40,350 bases of DNA from the IMG/VR virus record IMGVR_UViG_3300030107_007143, positions 1-40,350 of that record; one strand, given 5' to 3'. How positions within the stretch are numbered: the stretch's first letter is position 1; the number at the start of each line of letters is the position of its first letter. A program made the translations under genes and the position numbers. Below the pieces are notes generated by a model. It did not search any database and was not told the origin of the DNA. It was given only the letters and a program-made list of their open reading frames with translations. The DNA is from a virus. Positions 23,149-32,992 of the stretch are shown piece by piece.

Positions 23149-25047
23149 ATGGCATTACAACTTTTAGAGTTTCAAGCAGGTGTCAATAAAGAAAGCACCG
23201 ACTATGCCGCTAAGGGCGGTTGGGTAGACGCAAATCTAGTCCGGTTCCGTAAAGGTCGAGCGGAAAAAGTCGGCGGCTGGCTTAAGTCTGGGACCAGCTC
23301 TTACTTGGGCACAGGCCGAGCTCTTCATAGCTGGATCTCTTTGGGCGGCACCCGATTTTTGGGTGTGGGCACAACCTTCAAGTACTACATCGAAGAAGGA
23401 GAGTCATATAATGACGTCACTCCTATCCGATCCACCACCAGTGCTGGCGATGTAACATTTTCTGCAAGCGATGGGAGCAGCACGGTTACAGTTACTGATA
23501 CGGCGCACGGTGCCGTGAATAACGATTTTGTTACTTTTTCTAGCGCTACTAGTCTCGGGGGTAATATCACTGCCGCGGTTCTCAACCAAGAATACCAAAT
23601 CGACTTGGTGACTGGAGCAAACACCTATGAAATTACAGCCAAGGACACCTCAGGTTCGACTGTCACGGCGAACAGCAGTGATTCTGGAAACGGCGGTAGT
23701 AGCACTGTCGGGGTTTACCAAATCAATGTCGGGCTCGATACGTTTGTAGCATCAAGTGGTTGGGGGTTAGGGACTTGGGGCGCCGGTGGCTGGGGCAGCG
23801 CTTCTTCTATCAGTTCGATCAACCAATTACGCATCTGGACTCATGATAACTACGGCGAAAACTTAATAATCAACCCGAGAGGAGCCGGCATTTTCCGCTG
23901 GGTCGAAAACAACGGCGTTGGAGTCCGCGCTTTAGAATTATCTGGTGTAAGTGGTGCAAGCGGCGTGCCCACCGTAGGGCTTCAGGTAATCACCTCTGAG
24001 ACCGATCGCCATTTGATTGTTCTGGGATCTGACCCTCTCTCCAGTGGTAGTCGTACAGGCGTCGTAGACCCAATGCTAGTTGCTTTCAGCGACTCTGAAA
24101 ACGAACTAGATTTTTTGCCCACTAGTACTAACAGCGCTGGGTCTGTACGGCTCAGCTCGGGGTCCTTCATCGTAGGTGGCATCAAGAGCCGCCAAGAAAT
24201 TTTGATCTGGACAGACACGTCTCTGTACAGCATGAATTTCATCGGACCACCGCTCACTTTTGCAGTAAATTTAGTCAACGAGGGCAGTGGTCTCATTGGA
24301 CCAAAAGCCGCAGCTAACGCCCCAAACGGTGTTTATTTCGCCAGTAAAAACTCGTTCTATTTTTACAACGGCTCCGTTCAGAAACTCCCATGCTCAGTTC
24401 AAGAGTACGTGTTTAACGATTTAGATCTGGGGCAAGCTTTCAAATGCCACATGGGAGTAAACAGCGAATACGGAGAGTTTTGGTTTTTCTATCCGAGTAA
24501 AACAGACGGCACTGGCGAAATCAGCCGATATGTCATCTATTCTTATGAGGAGAACCATTGGTCAATCGGCAGTCTGACTCGTTTTGCTTGGCTTGACGCA
24601 GGTATAGAGGATCTTCCGTTGGCTACTGCGGTAAGCAACAGTGAGCAATGCGTTTTCGAACATGAAATCGGCTACGACGATAATGCTGATCCGATGACCA
24701 ATGTTTTTATTGAGAGTGGGGACCTGGACATCGCGAATGGCGAAGCGTTCAGCTTGGTAAGCAAAGTAATTCCTGACATGAAGTTTGTTCAGGACGCCGG
24801 GCTGACAAATACCCCCGCAATGAACATCGTTTTGAAACGTCGTAATTTTCCAGGAGAAACGCTGACGACAGATTCCACAACACAGGTGACATCTACCAGC
24901 ACGTTTACGAATGTGCGCAGCAGAGCTCGGCAGCTAGTTTTCCGATTTGAATCTGACGATGACAATACCACAGACAATCAATTAGGTTACAAGTGGCGTT
25001 TGGGTAGCACTCGTATTGATATAGCTCCGAGTGGTCGCAGAGGATGA
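23149..25047 (+). CDS. Tail hub protein, P22 gp10/packaged-DNA-stabilisation type
   Basis: The 632-aa protein begins FQAGVNKESTDYAAKGGWVD and NLVRFRKGRAEKVGGWLK, the start typical of gp10-like podovirus tail proteins. An inserted Ser/Thr/Gly-rich beta domain spans about 95-185 (DTAHGAVNNDFVTFSSATS). The rest has propeller-like repeats (GENLIINPRGAGIFRW, NGVYFASKNSFYFYNGSVQK, YSYEENHWSIGSLTR). The C-terminus is basic. It would form the hexameric tail knob below the connector. Confidence 0.8.
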   Translation: MALQLLEFQAGVNKESTDYAAKGGWVDANLVRFRKGRAEKVGGWLKSGTSSYLGTGRALHSWISLGGTRFLGVGTTFKYYIEEGESYNDVTPIRSTTSAGDVTFSASDGSSTVTVTDTAHGAVNNDFVTFSSATSLGGNITAAVLNQEYQIDLVTGANTYEITAKDTSGSTVTANSSDSGNGGSSTVGVYQINVGLDTFVASSGWGLGTWGAGGWGSASSISSINQLRIWTHDNYGENLIINPRGAGIFRWVENNGVGVRALELSGVSGASGVPTVGLQVITSETDRHLIVLGSDPLSSGSRTGVVDPMLVAFSDSENELDFLPTSTNSAGSVRLSSGSFIVGGIKSRQEILIWTDTSLYSMNFIGPPLTFAVNLVNEGSGLIGPKAAANAPNGVYFASKNSFYFYNGSVQKLPCSVQEYVFNDLDLGQAFKCHMGVNSEYGEFWFFYPSKTDGTGEISRYVIYSYEENHWSIGSLTRFAWLDAGIEDLPLATAVSNSEQCVFEHEIGYDDNADPMTNVFIESGDLDIANGEAFSLVSKVIPDMKFVQDAGLTNTPAMNIVLKRRNFPGETLTTDSTTQVTSTSTFTNVRSRARQLVFRFESDDDNTTDNQLGYKWRLGSTRIDIAPSGRRG

Positions 25048-25355
25048 GCAAGCTTTTACCGACGCGACTGCCGTTAGCGCAGGGCGAAACGGTAAATGCA
25101 GACGTGTTCAATCGCATGGTTCGAGTGCTAGAGCTGAACCTGGGGGCGGTGGATATCAACATCAGCCCGCATTTCAACGCAACAGAAATCAGTGAGCTAC
25201 AATTTGCGACGGGTGCGGTAATATTCAATACTACGACACAGATTCATCAGGCTTTCGACGGGACACGTTTGCGGGACCTGTACTCGCACCAGACATACCC
25301 GACCGGCTTGGCAATGACTAGCGCTGTAGGCGCCGTTACGGTGACGATATCATGA
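25044..25355 (+). CDS. Small conserved tail-region protein, 103 aa
   Basis: ATGA overlap with the gp10-like gene. N-terminal LLPTRLPLAQGETVNADVFN and RMVRVLELNLGAVDINISP, then FNTTTQIHQAFDGTRLRDLY. The last part recalls phage fibre attachment segments (N-T-x-T...Q-x-x-D-G). It may be a small tail/fibre connector. Coupled to the next gene. Confidence 0.7.
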   Translation: MSKLLPTRLPLAQGETVNADVFNRMVRVLELNLGAVDINISPHFNATEISELQFATGAVIFNTTTQIHQAFDGTRLRDLYSHQTYPTGLAMTSAVGAVTVTIS

Positions 25356-27043
25356 ACAAAATGCTCCAGGATAGAATCGACGCGTTGATGGGCATGGGTG
25401 CCGTTTCGCCTATGCAAATGCAAAGCGGCGGCGAAGTAGACATGACGGACATGATGATGTCCGACCCGGTCCTCGCGGGGCCCGCACCGGAGGCAAGTAA
25501 CGCAGATTTAGAAGCGGCAATCAACGAATTGCTCAAAGCGCGAGACACGGCGATGGACCCGGCCGAGGCCGAGAAAGCCGGTCAAATGGCAGAGTCTTTA
25601 CAGGTCAAATCACAAGCTCCGATGTCCGAGCTTGCAATGCAGCTGGCCGCACAAGGCAGGGGTGAAGACACCACACTTGCTCATTTAAGACCGGGTGAAG
25701 TTATTTTGCCACCCGAAATGTTTGACGACGCGACCTTTGAACAAGCAGTCGAAGCCAGATTCGAAGATCTGGATTTGGATCCCGAGCGATATGTAGTGGG
25801 GCTAGGGATTGCCAGCTTGAATCCCTCGACAGGTTTAGAAGAGTTCGGTTGGTTCAAAAAGACCTTCAAAAGCCTGAAAAAGGTTGTCAAAAAGGTTGCG
25901 CCTGTAGCTATGTTTATACCTGGTATCGGCACGGCTCTGGGTGCGGCACTCGGCGGTATTGGCGGATTAGCGGGGGCTGCTTTGGCTAAAGTGCCTATCT
26001 TGTCTGAGGCAGTTAGCGGTATTGGTGCCGCGGTAAAAGGTCTCGGCAGTCTAGGCATTCCCGGGTTGTCTCCGGCAGCACAGGGGGCTATCCAAGCCGG
26101 TAAGAGCGGTGTGTTGAGCACCATTGGTGGTGCTTTGAAAAACCCGCTTGCTGGAGGTCTCCTGGGTGGAAAAGGATCTACTTACGGTGGCATAACCGGT
26201 CAAGAGGGCAGCTCAGATTTTTTCCGGAAATTTTTGGATAAATTGGCAAGTACGGGTCCACAACAGGAAAAAGCCGTATCTACAGCAAGAGAATCAGGAG
26301 CCTCTGATAAAGAGATTTACGAGGAAGTTCAAAAGCAAAACCCAGGGCTTGTCGAACGTTTTGCCGCGACTTTCCTTGGTGGCGGAGCTGGAGGCGGTTT
26401 CGGAGCGCGAGATATAGCCTCATTAGGAGCCGCAGGCGTTCTAGGTAAACTTGCATACGACGCGGCAAAGGACCGCAGAGGCGTGCCGCTGACGCCCCTT
26501 ACACAGATGGACGCAGCTGGCCGTTACAACATCGAAGCTGAAATCGCTCGACGAATGGGTAAAGAAGCGCCAAACCCTGTTGAATTTGGATTATTGCCGC
26601 AAGGAACGCTGCCGACTTTGAGCGGGGGTAGGCCAACACCTACGCCGAGGGGAGAACCACAGCAGACAGTAATGGTCGATGGTCAGCCGGTTACTCAAAC
26701 GGTGAAGATCAACGAAGATGACATGATCATGATGAGATATGGCGGCCCAGTGATGGCCTTCGCAGAAGGTGGCAACGTCGCCATGCAAGATTTCGAGCGG
26801 ATGGACGGCAAGATCGAAGGTCCTGGCACTGAGCGTAGCGACGACATCCCAGCAATGCTCAGTGACGGAGAATTCGTTATGACGGGGCAAGCTGTCCGAG
26901 GCGCTGGGGCGTTCGACATGGCAAAAGGCGCTGGGGGTATTATTACTTTAACGCCCAACGGTGAAGAAAGCCGTGAGCGAGGAACGAAGCTCATGTACGA
27001 CATGATGGATCTATTCAAAGATTTCGCGCAGCTGAGGGCATAA
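25352..27043 (+). CDS. Internal-virion/ejection-type protein with membrane-active segment, 563 aa
   Basis: ATGA start overlap. Residues 105-120 (DTTLAHLRPGEVILPP) and about 490-520 (GPGTERSDDIPAMLSDGEFV, then MTGQAVRGAG) are related motifs of a kind I recall in marine phage internal or tail proteins. Residues 166-182 (GWFKKTFKSLKKVVKKV) are a cationic amphipathic helix, followed by a Gly-rich hydrophobic stretch to about 212 (IPGIGTALGAALGGIGGLAG). That resembles membrane-inserting peptides. Short GGEV and GGPV/GGNV motifs occur near both ends. Likely ejected with DNA to open the cell envelope. Confidence 0.72.
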   Translation: MNKMLQDRIDALMGMGAVSPMQMQSGGEVDMTDMMMSDPVLAGPAPEASNADLEAAINELLKARDTAMDPAEAEKAGQMAESLQVKSQAPMSELAMQLAAQGRGEDTTLAHLRPGEVILPPEMFDDATFEQAVEARFEDLDLDPERYVVGLGIASLNPSTGLEEFGWFKKTFKSLKKVVKKVAPVAMFIPGIGTALGAALGGIGGLAGAALAKVPILSEAVSGIGAAVKGLGSLGIPGLSPAAQGAIQAGKSGVLSTIGGALKNPLAGGLLGGKGSTYGGITGQEGSSDFFRKFLDKLASTGPQQEKAVSTARESGASDKEIYEEVQKQNPGLVERFAATFLGGGAGGGFGARDIASLGAAGVLGKLAYDAAKDRRGVPLTPLTQMDAAGRYNIEAEIARRMGKEAPNPVEFGLLPQGTLPTLSGGRPTPTPRGEPQQTVMVDGQPVTQTVKINEDDMIMMRYGGPVMAFAEGGNVAMQDFERMDGKIEGPGTERSDDIPAMLSDGEFVMTGQAVRGAGAFDMAKGAGGIITLTPNGEESRERGTKLMYDMMDLFKDFAQLRA

Positions 27044-27045
27044 CG

Positions 27046-28854
27046 ATGGCCGAGACAGAGTTCCCGTTTGTTGAGTCCGTACAAAGATCAGACCGTCAGT
27101 TAGATCCCATCACTCAACAATTGTTGTTCGGCCTCGATGGCCAGGGTGGGTTTATCCCTGGAGCCTTCCAGGCGGCAGAACGTACGTTCTTCGATGAAGA
27201 GGGCAGACCGATCGTCATCGGCCAAGAAATTGCAGGACTCAGCCCCGATCAAATTCGAGCAGCTCAGTTAGCGCGTCAGTCAATCGGTGTGCAAGACCCA
27301 TTTATTGAGGAAGCGGTTAGGCAAGGTACAGCCGGCATTGGCGCGCTAGAAGCGGGTTTGACAGACGAGGCGATTGCACAAGCTCGCGCCTTGCAAGCAA
27401 TACAAGAAGGCTCTCGGTTTGCCTTAGATCAAAGAGACCGAGGGTTGTTAGACGCGTTAGCAGGTACCGAGGAGCAACGCGCACGGGCAATCACTGCAGA
27501 AGAAAGACTGCGAGGCGATTTAGCTGACCTTGCTGGGTTTCAAACAGGCGCTACTCGACAATTCATAGATCAGCTAGGTGAAAGAGAACGTCTCGGACGG
27601 ACGGCAGCCGATCAATTCGGTATGGATCTAGGTAGGGCCCGTCAGGTTGGCCGCAGAACTTTTGATGAATTTGGTAGGGATATTACCGACGCTGTTGGAT
27701 TAGGAGCGATAAGCACAGAGGAATTATCTCGAGGCTTGAGGGAGTCTGAAGAACTGCTTCGCGGCACCACCGGCGATTTTGACGCAACGGCTGCAACGCA
27801 GCGGTTTTTTGATCCCTTTGAGGAGCAAGTGGTTCAACAAACCGTAGACGACGCGTTGGAGCGTCTCGCGCAGGCGGACCAGGCGCAAACTGCTCGAGAC
27901 ATACAAACAGGCGGAGAGTCTGCGTTTGGCTCTCGTGCGCGTTTACAGGCGTCTGAGCGAGCAGAATCATTAGGCAGGGGTCTTGCACAAGAACTAGCTG
28001 GAATCCGCTCTGCGGGCTTCCAGAGAGCCCAGCAGACCGCAATCAGTGAAGACGAAAGGGCGCGACAAGCGGCCAGGGGAGCAGCTTCAGGTTTAGCGTC
28101 TCTCGGCGGCCAAAGGTTCGGTGCTCGATCTGGGTTAGCAGGACAACTGTCGTCGGCCGCTCAACAAAGGTTGGGTGCAGGCACCGGGTTTGGCAATTTG
28201 ATTCAACAGACAGCAGCTCAACAGCTCGCAAGCCAACAACAATTAGGTCAACAGATGGGGCAAACGGCCGCTCAGGGTCTAGGCGCCCAACAGGCTTTAG
28301 CTGGTCAACTGGGGACCGCAGCACAACAAAGATTCGCAGCCGGCACCGGGTTGGGACAGACTTTAGGACAAACCGGTCAACAAGCAGCTGCGGCTCGATC
28401 AGCTGCAGCGCAACAAGGGTTAGGCGTTGCAGGGGCTCTCGCCGGCCAGTTCGGCCAAACGGGGGCAACGCAAGCCGCCGCGGGCAGACAGCTGCAGCAG
28501 GCAAGACAAGGGTTAGGAGGCTTCCTTACCGGCTTAGGACAGCAAGCGCAAGCAGCAAGTGCTGCAGACGTTGGATTGTTATCGGGCATCGGACAACAAG
28601 CCCAACAACAACGACAAAGAGAGTTGGATGCTCAGCGTGCAGCGCTTCTTCAAGCTCAACAAGCTCCCCTCGCGCAGTATCAAGCGTTAGCGCCGTTCGT
28701 AGGCATGGTTCCCCAAGGTTTCTCTCAGACCCAAACGACGTTCGGTCAGCCAGCTAGCGCCCTCCAAGCAGGTTTAGGCACCGGCTTGAGCACTTTGGGG
28801 GCTCTTGGAAATTTTTACGGTCAACCGCAAAGACAAACGGCAGCGACTAGCTGA
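27046..28854 (+). CDS. Ala/Gln/Gly-rich internal virion protein, 602 aa
   Basis: The N-terminal half is helical and charged (ADQAQTARDIQTGGESAFGS, RARLQASERAESLGRGLAQE). The C-terminal half consists of Ala/Gln/Gly repeats; three units starting LAGQL-x-x-AAQQR or LAGQFG are visible at about 28135, 28297 and 28438 (spacings about 54 and 47 aa). The sequence ends in PFVGMVPQGFSQTQTTFGQP. No membrane segment. By position among the large proteins before the small-gene arm it is an ejection-core candidate. Confidence 0.72.
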   Translation: MAETEFPFVESVQRSDRQLDPITQQLLFGLDGQGGFIPGAFQAAERTFFDEEGRPIVIGQEIAGLSPDQIRAAQLARQSIGVQDPFIEEAVRQGTAGIGALEAGLTDEAIAQARALQAIQEGSRFALDQRDRGLLDALAGTEEQRARAITAEERLRGDLADLAGFQTGATRQFIDQLGERERLGRTAADQFGMDLGRARQVGRRTFDEFGRDITDAVGLGAISTEELSRGLRESEELLRGTTGDFDATAATQRFFDPFEEQVVQQTVDDALERLAQADQAQTARDIQTGGESAFGSRARLQASERAESLGRGLAQELAGIRSAGFQRAQQTAISEDERARQAARGAASGLASLGGQRFGARSGLAGQLSSAAQQRLGAGTGFGNLIQQTAAQQLASQQQLGQQMGQTAAQGLGAQQALAGQLGTAAQQRFAAGTGLGQTLGQTGQQAAAARSAAAQQGLGVAGALAGQFGQTGATQAAAGRQLQQARQGLGGFLTGLGQQAQAASAADVGLLSGIGQQAQQQRQRELDAQRAALLQAQQAPLAQYQALAPFVGMVPQGFSQTQTTFGQPASALQAGLGTGLSTLGALGNFYGQPQRQTAATS

Positions 28855-30431
28855 TGGCGATTTCTAGAGCGCAAATGGAAAAGCAGGTGAAAGGTTTCGC
28901 GGACGCGGGTATTGCATCACTTGATCCTTTCGAAGAGTTTGGCGCTGGCACAGGGTTACAACCTTTGAGGTTGGACGAACAGAAACAACAGCCACCAGCT
29001 CCAACGAGCCAGTTGTCATTCTTCAGCACTCCATCTCAAGAAAAAATTTCTGAATACGCGAATGTGCTACGTAATCTGACAGGGAGAGATAGAAGAACTC
29101 AAAGACAAAAGCTTTTCGACCTGGCAAGTACGGTTGGTCAGACCATGCTGACAGCCGATCCCAGAGCCGGTGCGTTCCGCACGTTGGGTTTGGGTTTTGC
29201 ACAGTTCAGTGACGCGGAGAGAAAGCGGCGTCGAGAACAAGAACAAGAAGACAGGGCAATCGCTTTGAAAGCGTTTGAACTGGCCAAAGCAGACGAAGAT
29301 AAGTCCGCATCTCTCATGAATGAATACCGCATTGCTCGGGCAAAGCGTATAGCAGAGGCGAGATACAAGCAGTATGTCGTAAAAAACCCCAACGGTATTA
29401 CTGTGCGAAATGAGCGCATACCTGCCGGAGAAACAGTCTTTTTGACGCAGTATGAACTTCCAGGTTACCTCCAAGACGTGCAGGAACAGCTCGAGGGGCA
29501 AGAGGTATCACCGGTCGCAGATTTCGGACAGGCGGTTTACATGAGTCCTGACGAAGCCAGAAAGCGTTTTGAGCTGGTAGCGCCGGATTTGAAGCGCCTC
29601 AAGCCAGACGAATTCAACAAGGTGGTAGAAAAGTTTTCAACCGACGATGAAAAATTGCAGGGCAAGTCCGTCATTGTCGGCCAGTCTTTTACTGATTTCA
29701 GCGTTCTGTATGACGATGCCGGCAACCCTATTACGATCATTGCGAAACCAAATAAGGATTACGCAAAGGTGCCTATGGCCGGTTATCGAGAGGCATCGGA
29801 AAAATCCTTGCAGGAAGAGGCGCAAAATTTACGTCAGCTGCAGTCTAGCGTCATACCCGATTTGAGGACGGCTTTGGCGCTGCTCTTGGACGGGAAAGCT
29901 GAGACAGGCCCCTTTCAGGGTCGTATAGCTAATTTGAAATTTATTTTGGGCGACGCTTTCGGGGTTGACGTCGAGGGCATGGAAGACCTCGAGGTAATTT
30001 TGTCGATTGCGAACCGGTTGGCTCCAACGTTACGTGTAGCCGGCTCTGGTTCGACCTCAGACATGGAGTTTCGCGCCATGTTGTCAGGCCTTATTTCAGC
30101 CGAAAAAACGCCCAAGTCGAATTATTTGGCGGCCTACATGCTTATAAAGCGAGCGGACATTCAGGCCAAACAATTACAAATACTGCAAAGCATGCTTTAC
30201 GACGAATCAGTGCGCAGCCCTGCGGAAATCACCGCGGCGATTCAAGAGGTCGATAATAGTCTTTTCGAGCAATACGAGGGCGACACAAACGATTCGGAAG
30301 AATTGCAGCGCTGGACCGATTCTTTACCGCGGGGCGCCATAATCAAAAACAATCCTTTGGATCCCCTCTACGTGGATAAGAGTGGAAATCCGATCACAGA
30401 CGTCTACATCATCAAAGGGATGGACTTCTAA
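28854..30431 (+). CDS. Internal virion/ejection-type protein, 525 aa
   Basis: TGATG start overlap. It opens MAISRAQMEKQVKGFADAGI, sharing its first seven residues with the major capsid protein. The middle is helical and highly charged (RKRRREQEQEDRAIALKAFE). Around residue 395 the motif TLRVAGSGSTSDMEFRAMLS is one I recall in podovirus internal/DNA-transfer proteins. Function is inferred from context and this motif. Confidence 0.72.
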   Translation: MAISRAQMEKQVKGFADAGIASLDPFEEFGAGTGLQPLRLDEQKQQPPAPTSQLSFFSTPSQEKISEYANVLRNLTGRDRRTQRQKLFDLASTVGQTMLTADPRAGAFRTLGLGFAQFSDAERKRRREQEQEDRAIALKAFELAKADEDKSASLMNEYRIARAKRIAEARYKQYVVKNPNGITVRNERIPAGETVFLTQYELPGYLQDVQEQLEGQEVSPVADFGQAVYMSPDEARKRFELVAPDLKRLKPDEFNKVVEKFSTDDEKLQGKSVIVGQSFTDFSVLYDDAGNPITIIAKPNKDYAKVPMAGYREASEKSLQEEAQNLRQLQSSVIPDLRTALALLLDGKAETGPFQGRIANLKFILGDAFGVDVEGMEDLEVILSIANRLAPTLRVAGSGSTSDMEFRAMLSGLISAEKTPKSNYLAAYMLIKRADIQAKQLQILQSMLYDESVRSPAEITAAIQEVDNSLFEQYEGDTNDSEELQRWTDSLPRGAIIKNNPLDPLYVDKSGNPITDVYIIKGMDF

Positions 30432-30433
30432 TT

Positions 30434-32992
30434 ATGGCTATACCTCTACCAGATGATTTTTCAACGTACGAACCGTCCGATCGACAACAGCCTTTGCCAG
30501 CAAATGTAGAGGACAGTTTCGAGAAGGGTTTAGGGGCTCGGGTACAAGAAGCACTTGGAAACGTCGTGTCTTACCCAGGCAAAATTTTTGCGGCTGCAAC
30601 AGGTGCAGACGCACCGATACAGTTTCCAGAGTTGCCCGAGCTTACAGATATGCCCGGTGCTGACATGCCATCTTTTTTCAGACGATTGATGCCGAACATC
30701 AAGGCAATGCTGACCAGTGATGACTTGGGCAAGGCCGAAATATTCGAAGCCTCATTTGGTGACGATGAAAAATTTGGCGGCGTGTTCGTAGACGATTTCG
30801 GACTGCCTATCGTTTTTTGGAACGATGTGCCGTATTACGTTAACAAGCCTGGTTTCAGCGAACAGGATTTCAGCACGTTTCTTGGAGAAGTAGCGAAGTA
30901 TTCACCAGCCAGCCGTTTCGTTGGAGGGGCGAAAACAGTTACCGGCACAGCAGCGAGGGGCGCGGTTGCTTATCCAACGACAGAAGCCACGCTGCGGGCG
31001 GGTGAAGCGTTGGTCACGCCAAAAACAGTCGCAGCTCGTGATGAGGCGCCTTCAGAGGTTGTTGGAGACATCGCTACTTTGGCGCTTCAAGACGTAGCGA
31101 TAGATTATACTTTGCCAAAAGTTTTGAAGGTTGCCGGAAAAACAATCGAGACAGCTGCCGACAAAGGCGGAGACATTACCAAAAAACTGGTTGAGCGAGC
31201 AGGCAAATATAATCCTTTCCCCCGGATCACTCCCGAGCAGATCAACAAATCTCGCTTTCCGTTGACGCTGGGACAAAGATACAGCCCAATACAAGATCCC
31301 AGAGCGAAAGATTTTACCCCACAACTAGCGACCGAAGATTTGATTAGATTCGGTAACGCCGATACGACCGCTCAGGAAACGCTTAAGCAGTTCGATCGAG
31401 ACCAAATGGAGATGATTGAGTCTGCAGCGAGAGACCTGCAAAACGAACTTGGTGTCGGCGTAGTGGCAGAAAACTACTATCAAGTTCCGGCCGAAGCAGG
31501 AGCTGAGATCCAGAAAATTGTCTCAGATTTAGCAGCAGACAAAAACGAACAATCGCAGCTCATATATGACGCGTTGAAACAAGCGCAGGACGAAAGCAAG
31601 CCGCGGTTTGGGCCTGAAGCGATTAAACGAATTACTCAAAACATGATGGATTATGTGACCATCGATGAGGGGATTTACCCTTCGCTGCTCAATCAGAACG
31701 ACCAGTTGAAACCTGTTTTCGACATGCTCAAAAAAATCAATCGGCAAGCGACAGGACGCAAAAACTTCCCCGAGCAAACAATCGACCAAATATCTCGTTT
31801 TCGAGACAACCTAGGATACAAAATCGGGAACGCTCAAGGCTCAGATAAGCGCATTCTGACCCAGCTGAAAACAAGATTAGACGAAGGCATCGACGAAGCG
31901 ATTACAGCGGGTTTGGTTAGCGGTGATACCAAATTTATAGACGATCTACGCCAGGCCGGAAAATTATATAGCGAATACAACGCGTTGTCGGGTGGGCGAC
32001 CCATCGCTGCTTTACGTAAGTTGCCAGACGCAGAAAAGGCGGTGCAAAAGGGGCTTAGGACCTTAGCCAACACAGAATACGACACACTCGAAGTGCTGAA
32101 TCTGTTGTTCGGCAAAAATTTATTGCAGCCACGCAAACACATGGGCCTGCTGATTGATGAGTTGCAAAAGATTTTGCCAGAGGACGAAATGACTCGAGTT
32201 CGCGGACTGTTGCGAGATGGTGTGCTTACTCGGGCCTTCGCCGGCACAGGCGGCAAGATCTCGCGCCTTTCCATAGCGAAAAATTTCGACGAGGTGTTCA
32301 CCAAACAGAAAGACATTATCGAACGATTATTTACCGCTGATGAAATTAAAAAGGTCAAAGATCTCAAAAACGATGTGTTACCCACATTAGCCGCGGAGCT
32401 AAGAAAAAACCCTAGCGCTACTGGTTATATCATTCAGGGTTTCCTTCAGCAGCTAGGGCTACACTCTGTGCCACAATTTGGTTTGACGCCAGACGCCCGA
32501 GTAGCTCGAGCTTTGTTGGAGGAAAGTGCCGAGCAACTGAGCGCAAGAAAACAAAAAGGTTTTGTTGCCGATATCATTCGCGGAAAAATAACAGAGATGA
32601 GAAGTCCTCTGTTTTCAGAAGATGCTCGAGCCACTATTTTGGGAAATCTCACCGCCGAAGACGTGACACAGGCCGCTCTTCGACCTCAACTCCGCGAAGA
32701 CGAGGAAGAACAAGAGGAGGCGGGCCGGAGAGCTTTTCGTCCTCTCAGTCAGGAGCAAAGACGGCAGATCCGCAGACCCGATCGTGCGACTCAGGATCTA
32801 AGACAAAGGATCCGAGACATCCAGGATATGCAAGCAGATGCAAGTGCTACACCAGGTTTTTTCGAACCGTTGCCAGTGACTACAGCACCAGCTCAAGCAA
32901 CTCCTTCTGCAGCTTTGTCGCCAACGATACTGCCGAGCGATCAAGATAGGGAGCTCGCCGCTAGGCAAGCAGGCATAGGCGCGTTGATTTAG
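30434..32992 (+). CDS. Large internal virion/ejection-type protein, 852 aa
   Basis: Starts 2 bp after the previous stop. The N-terminal third has a Pro-rich region and FGGVFVDDFGLPIVFWNDVP. From about 240 on it is mostly charged helices (RDQMEMIESAARDLQNELGV, QIQKIVSDLAADKNEQ-like). The C-terminal 150 residues are Arg/Glu-rich then disordered, ending DRELAARQAGIGALI. It ends tail-to-tail with a minus-strand gene, their stop codons overlapping. Likely an internal-core/ejection protein by size and place. Confidence 0.72.
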   Translation: MAIPLPDDFSTYEPSDRQQPLPANVEDSFEKGLGARVQEALGNVVSYPGKIFAAATGADAPIQFPELPELTDMPGADMPSFFRRLMPNIKAMLTSDDLGKAEIFEASFGDDEKFGGVFVDDFGLPIVFWNDVPYYVNKPGFSEQDFSTFLGEVAKYSPASRFVGGAKTVTGTAARGAVAYPTTEATLRAGEALVTPKTVAARDEAPSEVVGDIATLALQDVAIDYTLPKVLKVAGKTIETAADKGGDITKKLVERAGKYNPFPRITPEQINKSRFPLTLGQRYSPIQDPRAKDFTPQLATEDLIRFGNADTTAQETLKQFDRDQMEMIESAARDLQNELGVGVVAENYYQVPAEAGAEIQKIVSDLAADKNEQSQLIYDALKQAQDESKPRFGPEAIKRITQNMMDYVTIDEGIYPSLLNQNDQLKPVFDMLKKINRQATGRKNFPEQTIDQISRFRDNLGYKIGNAQGSDKRILTQLKTRLDEGIDEAITAGLVSGDTKFIDDLRQAGKLYSEYNALSGGRPIAALRKLPDAEKAVQKGLRTLANTEYDTLEVLNLLFGKNLLQPRKHMGLLIDELQKILPEDEMTRVRGLLRDGVLTRAFAGTGGKISRLSIAKNFDEVFTKQKDIIERLFTADEIKKVKDLKNDVLPTLAAELRKNPSATGYIIQGFLQQLGLHSVPQFGLTPDARVARALLEESAEQLSARKQKGFVADIIRGKITEMRSPLFSEDARATILGNLTAEDVTQAALRPQLREDEEEQEEAGRRAFRPLSQEQRRQIRRPDRATQDLRQRIRDIQDMQADASATPGFFEPLPVTTAPAQATPSAALSPTILPSDQDRELAARQAGIGALI

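Noticed and set aside
31834-32385. Minus-strand 183-aa ORF inside the 852-aa gene
   Set aside because: Ser/Arg-rich shadow composition, no SD, antisense to a coherent helical protein.
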